From Telopea speciosissima (Eukaryota; Streptophyta; Magnoliopsida; Proteales; Proteaceae): DNA of 64,000 nucleotides. The position numbers and the translations under genes were made by a program. This document shows, piece after piece, positions 57,886 through 64,000 of this stretch (position 1 is its first letter; every line of letters begins with the position of its first letter). The stretch covers positions 13,152,862 through 13,216,861 of the forward strand of contig NC_057918.1 of NCBI RefSeq assembly GCF_018873765.1. Reading direction: 5' to 3'. Under the pieces are notes generated by a model, which saw only the letters and a list, made by a program, of their open reading frames with translations, was not told the origin of the DNA and ran no database searches.

Positions 57886-60037
57886 TCTCTACAATCTTAA
57901 CTAGATGTTTCATCTTTCAAGCAGTTTTAACAGTAAATGGAAAGCCAAAGAGTTCTGAGTGTCCAGTTATGAACTTCTGATAGAGGCAGTGCAATAAATA
58001 CAGGTTTAAATTTAACCATTCCCTTGTGGTTGTATTTGTGGGAGCTTGATGAGATTATGCCACTAATTGATGTGTGTCTTGATAACAGTATGTCACTGAT
58101 TTTATTTTTTTTCTCAACTTCTCCTCTCAACCAAGCCTTGAACCTTGGACCTCAAGGCTGCATACATGAAAAACAAAACATTCAAGATACCAAGGGGTTG
58201 GTTATGTCACTGATTCTCTAAGAAGACTAACAAGCAAAAATGTGCAAGCCTGCTGCACCAAACATATAAGTTTTCCCTTCTTTTTCTGCATGAACTATGG
58301 AGAGAAATTTTTTCACGGCTTGATTACCTGGCTGAAGGCGTAAGTGTTTAATTGGCACTATAACAGGGCAGGCTGGAAGGGCCTCTAGCTGAACATTGAC
58401 ATATTAAGTACTCGAGCCAAGTGTAGACCTGATGGGGCTGTAATTATGGGTTAGGCAGGAAGCAAAAGTCATACAAGATAACAAGACCAGCAAAAAAATC
58501 CGGGGCATAATTCCATAAAAAAAGAAAAAGAAAAAAGGAGGTCTTAATAATGTTCACCATTGTTAGTTAACATTGTTGGGTTCACAAATCGGAACTTGCC
58601 AAACAACTGGTGGGTCTAAATGTTTGCTAGGCAAGCATCATGTAGTAGACAGAATAGTTATAAACCCTATAGAGACCATCCCATTGGAGGTTGGTGAAGG
58701 GAGGGCCCTAATTGGTAGAACCCCCACCCCCAACTTTTACCCTCTCACATTGCACCCGTAATACTACACTCTCTTATTAAACACCTACGATTAGATCATC
58801 CACACTCTCTCACAAGGGGAAAATTACATTTAGGCTTTGTACCAATCCCTCTTTGATTTTTAATTGCCATACTAAATAGGAAAGAAAATAGAATATCTTT
58901 TTAATCTTTGCAACAGAAAAAATATATATATACAAGATGAGATGGGGAGACAGAACCCTACAGAATATCCTCGCAATACTTGTTCCAATGTTCCTTTCTC
59001 CATCTCCTCAGCTTCACTAAGAAAGACAAAAAAAAAACAATTTTGCTGGTATTGAGGATATATTCGAACTTCTAACGAAAACAGATGGGCCATTGGAGGA
59101 AGTTGGATGAATGATTTAACTCTGCAAGTTTTACGACTGGCCATAGTTGGTGGGACTAAATACGGGATGGCCTCCCCATGCCAAGCAGAAGAACCACTAC
59201 ATCTCCACCGTTAGACTGCTACAACTGCACTATCACCACAAAAGCTTACCCTAACAGAGCACCAACTATGCTTTCTCTCTTCATCTCCACCTGAAGTGCT
59301 CGGTGGAGGAGAGGGGGGTTTCGAAAAAAAACTATTCACTGCACTCAAAGAACCTCGTGACCTTTCAGACAAGGCATCATCATGGGCACTAGCAGTTTTA
59401 AAACTCACATTTCCTGAGATGAAAACCTCGTATTTCATTAAATAAAATCCCACACAAAAATAGAAGTCAATCTCAGATGCTCCCTCTGGCTCTCTCTGGA
59501 AATCAAAAAATTGAGGGATACTCCTGGAGCAGAGAACTAGCAAACGTTATGCCAATTATGGTCATGACAAAGATGCCAGATACCAAAAGCATTCTGGTAA
59601 ATTCACTTTCCATTAATTTTTTCTGCACCACACACACACACACAACATAAGGGAAGATTGAGGCCAAGGAAAAGCAAATAAGTATAAATCAAATAAATGA
59701 GAAGATATAATCCACTTCCTGTTCTACCCCTGTACATTTCTCTTTTTTTTCTTCCCAGACATAATAAGTCAGAAAAACCAATCTTCAACATTCAACTATC
59801 CCCGTACCTAAAGTTTGGGGGACGAGGAAACCATCTAGTATACAAAAACGAAAAGACATTTATTCCATCTTATGATATGAAATTATAAAGAACATTAAAT
59901 TTTAAGAAAAAATTACAGAAAAAAACCATGCAGAAAGCTACTAATGGTACAAACCCCAAACTCAACCTACAAAAAAAAAACAGAGAAGATAGCAAATAAC
60001 TGAAATTCAGATCCTGCTTATGCTGTGAATGACATCT
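57886..60037. other. spacer between convergent genes
   Basis: Both flanking genes end here, so both 3' untranslated regions fall within it. A CA run lies at about 59629-59644. A 110-codon frame at 59211-59543 (minus) shows no recognisable domain. Confidence 0.5.
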
Positions 60038-63000
60038 CTATGGTCGCTGATATACATATTTTGTTCTGGGGTCCACAATAAGACCCTTTCCTCCATTGAC
60101 TTCAAGATCATGCCTGCAAAAACCAGCTCACTCACAGGTTGTAACCCACAACAATTCCCTAACTTCCTTATTGTTCCATCTAGTCACAAAATAAAGGGAA
60201 GTGAAATCAGTTTAAAAAGGAAAATGGAAACTTTTGTCATCATGATTGATATCTACCTTAAACTATTGCTAAATATGATAAACAAACTTTTCAAGTGGAA
60301 TCTTTATTTTCCTTCTTAAATTTTAAAGAATTTGATTCCAAAATGTAATAAACTTTTATATTTAGTTTTGGAATGTCTAGTTACACAATGACAATGATTA
60401 CAAAAGTTTCCATCTTAGTTTCACTATAATTTCAGTTCCCTTCCCTTTATTTCTCTTGCAACCAGACAGAGTCTACATTTTGGTGTGATGATCCTACAAT
60501 CTCTCACCCTTCATCGGAGGAGAGAGACATACGGGATCAATGAAAAAGGTCTGGGAATTGAATCATTTAAGGAAAAAGGTCCGTGATCTGAATGATCCGA
60601 TGATCCAAATGGATTCAAAACAGGAATGTTTCAGTTTATGAGAGTATCACTCAAGAACTGCAGTAAGATTGTCCAGTCCGACAGTACTTTAATACACCGA
60701 TATGTATCTTAAGCAGTAGGTTGCAACTAGGCCCCACCCACAAACGACTGGGCATGTTAAAAGACATCAATTGTCCATCCAGCCCTGTTTGCACCCCTTT
60801 AACAGCAATAGGACATAAGCCCAACCAATTATATGAAAGGAAAGAACAGAAAAACTCAACTGGAACACAAAATCAGGGATTGACAACTGCTCACGAGGAA
60901 CATATTTGAATAGCTGCAGAAGTCGATCAACATATACTACTTTCTTCCAGACCTAATGAGAAAGACATTAGCTTCAGGCTCATACTGAATGCAGGAAATT
61001 CTCTAATCAATTGATAAATAAGGGAAACATTTCAAGACGTACCACAGAATCTACAAACAATTGCAGAGCAAAAATTGCTGTCTTCAATCCAAACGTTGGA
61101 TGAAGAACATATATTGCCTACATCAAAAAAGAAGAAATCAGATTCAGAGACAAAGTGATCCTAGACAGATGGGATAATTAAGTTGCATACATGCAGGTTA
61201 CGCTGGTGCTTCCGACCAAGTATTTGTTGCAATCTCCTCATCCATCCCAGGTCTGGTTGACTGTTTAGTCCACAGAAAATAAAAGAAGAATCATGCGATG
61301 AAAAGCTCTAGAGGATTTCACATATTTAGAACCAAACTGCAGATCTCTCTCCAACTTAAATGGTAATAAGAAAAAATATTCAAAGGTTCCCTCAGATTTT
61401 TGTCAGGCAGTATCACTTGATAGCATTTCCCAGTAACAACTACATATCAAGTGGAAGCAGGGAAACATCAGTTTTTTTTTTGTGTTTTTTTTTGGTCGAG
61501 GGTTGCCAGGGGGAGCACCGCAGGAAGGAGTTTGTGTTGAGAGATTTTCATGTTGGCTCTTCCAAAATTGAACTATTTCCAGGAAAACTCAGATATATCA
61601 TTTATCAATAGGAGTAAAAAATAAATGCACACTAGCAATACTCATCACACTGGGAGACAGAAGCTCCAATTTTTTTTACGATAAATGACAATCATTACAA
61701 AAAGTTTCCCACACGGCTGTTTAGGAAAGGATCTCCTCATGGGCAGACCTAGTTTCAACACATGGAAGAGTGATGTAGCAAATCTGACCGTTGGATATCT
61801 ACGAAATGGTCTGAATAGGCCATGTGTCAAATCTCGCATCAAATTCAAACACTTCCCTCCATGTAAGTCAATGCACCCCCATTATAGTCCTGTTAACCCT
61901 CTTGGTAGTCCCAGATCTTTCATTTCCTTGTTTTGCCACTTGGAAAAACCAGATTGGTCTGAATTTGGCATATGAGCAAGGGACCCTAGGTCTACCTGTC
62001 CAAAAAATTTCAGCCCGATCTGACCTGCCAATTACCATGTGGCAGAACTAGGTGCACATTATGGAGATTCTTTCCTAAATGGCCATTTAGGAAATCCAGG
62101 TCCACAATCTTATGTTATATACAAGTTTCCAGAAGAGATCTGTCAGCAATTATAATCGATCTATGCATGACAAACTTAGTTACACAATTCATGTAGAAAT
62201 CAATAGCCTGATTTATTTAATGTTACTGCAAGACAATCATACCATACTTACAGCTGTAAGGACGCTGCAGAGTGTAAATAAACAATAGTGTAAGGCTTCT
62301 GTACTATGGGCTCAAACTCCTGAAAATTTTTATGGTCAATGGAACAGTTTAAGTCCAAACAGACCAACAGAAAATTAGCATAGCAATGGAACTTGAACCA
62401 CAAGGCAAGAATCAAAGAATCAAGAAGAAAAACATGCATTTGGAAACATTAAATCAAGCAGGAAAGAATAGGGGGGGAAAATTTAGGAATGTATGGGGAT
62501 TCAGCAATTTATGGATCTAAGACGATTGTAGCCATTAAAATTTTCAATTGGGACAGGAGAATTTCACAAGCTAACAATCCTGCAATGAAGCAAGACATAA
62601 TTTGATACCTTTACTACGTAAAGCACAAATCGCTCTAGATCAAGACAACGAAGCAAAAAATGAGCTCCCACAACAACCATTACTGGACGCCCCTCACTGT
62701 CTACACCACCACGATATCTGAAATAGCAGAAATGAAAAGCTATATAAATACCAGAACATCAAAATAGCACTAGAGAGCACTTAAACTGGCTGTAAATTAT
62801 TCAAAAACAGGAAACTTACACATATTAATAGAAATCATATTGCACAAAAAATGATGGCCTATATAACCAATGACATTAATTACACAGTATAAGAAGACTT
62901 CCAAAAGGAATGCGAATTAACATAACATGATGTCTGAAATCAATAAAAATATATAAATTTGCAAGTGAAGAGAAATATTACACAGATACTTACACAATCT

Positions 63001-63245
63001 TCATTTCTGCAATTTCGGAAACATTAAGAGAATTTGCTTTAGCGAGATATCTAGAATGAAGTGAGTATTCTTCAGCAGCAGATAAAGGAGGGCCACCAAG
63101 GTCACCAAACCCAAGCAATTTAGCACAATTAAAATTGTTCTGTGCTTGAGCAGCTTTCTCCCACTGTTCCTTGCGCCTCTGATCAGGATCTTTAATTAAG
63201 GACATAAATGCAGGATCCAGATAGGAATCCAAATAGGATGAATTC
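60038..63245 (-). CDS. macro / CRAL-TRIO protein (GDAP2-like), 3' seven exons
   Basis: Exons in gene order: 63245-62994, 62717-62609, 62319-62252, 61260-61191, 61117-61043, 60952-60861 and 60113-60038. They encode the C-terminal 246 residues with consistent phases. The linker SSYLDSYLDPAFMSLIKDPD leads into a CRAL-TRIO (Sec14-like) domain: RPVMVVVGAHFLLRCLDLER, YTIVYLHSAASLQ, WMRRLQQILGRKHQRNLHAI, and the end VDPRTKYVYQRP. Relatives such as human GDAP2 and Arabidopsis At1g69340 carry a macro (ADP-ribose-binding) domain ahead of this. Those exons are not seen before 64000 and should lie to the right. CRAL-TRIO domains usually bind lipids; the role here is unknown. Two introns contain MITEs. 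Confidence 0.9.
60172..60473. mobile_element. MITE related to the one at 5978-6262
   Basis: The left end TTGTTCCATCTAGTCACA then AAATAAAGGG, and the inverse of the right end CTGTCTGGTTGCAAGAGAA then ATAAAGGG, match each other loosely and match the 6.0 kb element. It is in the last intron of the GDAP2-like gene. Confidence 0.55.
61720..62079. mobile_element. 360 bp MITE in an intron of the GDAP2-like gene
   Basis: The terminal inverted repeats TTTAGGAAAGGATCTCC (61720) and the inverse of TTTAGGAAAGAATCTCC (62079) differ at one position. Extra TTTAGGAAAT sequence just outside the right end hints at a nested or repeated terminus. The interior is not protein-coding. A fragment of the same family lies at 24465-24560. 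Confidence 0.7.
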
Positions 63246-64000
63246 CTGTCAACATTATAATCTTCCAGTGAGAAGTCGATGTAAAAGGAAAAGAGACCAA
63301 GCAATAAAATACAGATTTCCACTACAGAAGAACCAAAAGACCACTATGAGTAATATAAAGAAAATGCTCTTTGGAGCAAGAGATATACATCTTTGAGCGC
63401 ACTGTAAGCTAAACTGCGCAGAGAGAGAGCAAGAGAGAGCGGGAAGCCATGTGAGTCAATTACACAAATATTTATTTATGTGATGGAGAGGGTTAAAATA
63501 TCCATAAAGAGAGGAATCAACAACTGGGGAGAAATTAATTGGCCAATAAGCACTGCATGTCTGCTGCAGCTCATCCTTTCATTGCAATGCATCCAAAATC
63601 CCCTGAACAAATGTGCTGCAGGGCTAGTTTTGCATCAGAAAGTAAGGTCATTCAGGAATTGTCATTTTGTGCTCAAGGTCTGAATGACCTGCCTAGTAAA
63701 CCTGATATAATTGGCCTCTCTCACAAACCAATACAATGACCACAATGGTTTATTTTGCCAGTTTTGTGGGAACTAATCTAGAGAAACATTATCCCAGATA
63801 TCATAACATAAATGTCCAGATAAACAATTATAATTACCAAGACTCATAAGAATCCTCTAGAGCCCCACATAAACCTATATTTAACGAACCAGCTACCTAT
63901 AACCCTCAGATAAACATTTCCACCAAACCCCTTCATCTACTTTAAACAAAACTTTCTTGATATATTACAGCCCTATATCCCTACTATATTCTTTAGCTAG
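63246..64000. other. intron of the GDAP2-like gene (minus strand)
   Basis: No macro-domain exon could be recognised here on the minus strand. The first exon seen begins in phase 2 after an acceptor (TTGACAG), so the gene must continue to the right and this stretch is most simply an intron. Confidence 0.55.

Noticed and set aside
59211-59543. 110-codon frame on the minus strand between the two convergent genes
   Set aside because: No domain, serine/proline-rich low-complexity stretch, no splice or promoter context; it lies where the 3' untranslated region of the GDAP2-like gene may be.

Overview
This is nuclear DNA of a flowering plant. It has GT-AG introns, plant-only gene families (DUF863, PLS-class PPR proteins, a chloroplast Clp protease adaptor), Au-type tRNA-derived SINEs, Ty1/copia elements and many small MITEs. 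The species cannot be named from the sequence. Gene order and repeat content would suit a non-core eudicot or magnoliid-type genome, but that is inference.

Layout. 1-10.6 kb has no gene; it holds a LINE reverse-transcriptase fragment, a SINE split by a solo LTR, and a cluster of related and nested hAT-like MITEs. About 10.8-21.3 kb is a DUF863 gene on the + strand, with a probable non-coding leader exon, a ~5.5 kb leader intron full of tandem repeats, and three coding exons (1063 aa). 21.4-26.1 kb is intergenic with two fold-back MITEs, a solo LTR inside a MITE, and one doubtful membrane-protein ORF. 26.17-28.30 kb is an intronless E-class PPR gene (+), followed by a decayed duplication of its 3' end. 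30.2-36.8 kb is a young Ty1/copia element (-) with 1 kb LTRs and a perfect 5 bp target duplication. 38.42-41.04 kb is an intronless DYW-class PPR gene (-). 43.4-54.1 kb is the gene for the chloroplast Clp adaptor CLPF (-), eight coding exons plus a leader exon, with a 4.4 kb intron filled by an old Ale-like copia fossil and a tandem repeat. 54.57-57.89 kb is a two-exon saccharopine dehydrogenase-like oxidoreductase gene (+), divergent from CLPF. 60.04-63.25 kb is the 3' part (seven exons) of a macro plus CRAL-TRIO (GDAP2-like) gene (-); its 5' end lies beyond the window.

The most interesting point is gene order. The DUF863, DYW-PPR and GDAP2-like genes match, from memory, three neighbouring Arabidopsis genes (At1g69360, At1g69350, At1g69340). 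The E-class PPR and CLPF genes match another neighbouring Arabidopsis pair (At2g03380, At2g03390). Here all five are interleaved in one stretch, as expected of an ancestral order before duplicate-gene loss split it between two Arabidopsis segments. No new enzymatic system was found; the novelty lies in gene order, the CLPF/oxidoreductase head-to-head pair, and the nested transposon history.
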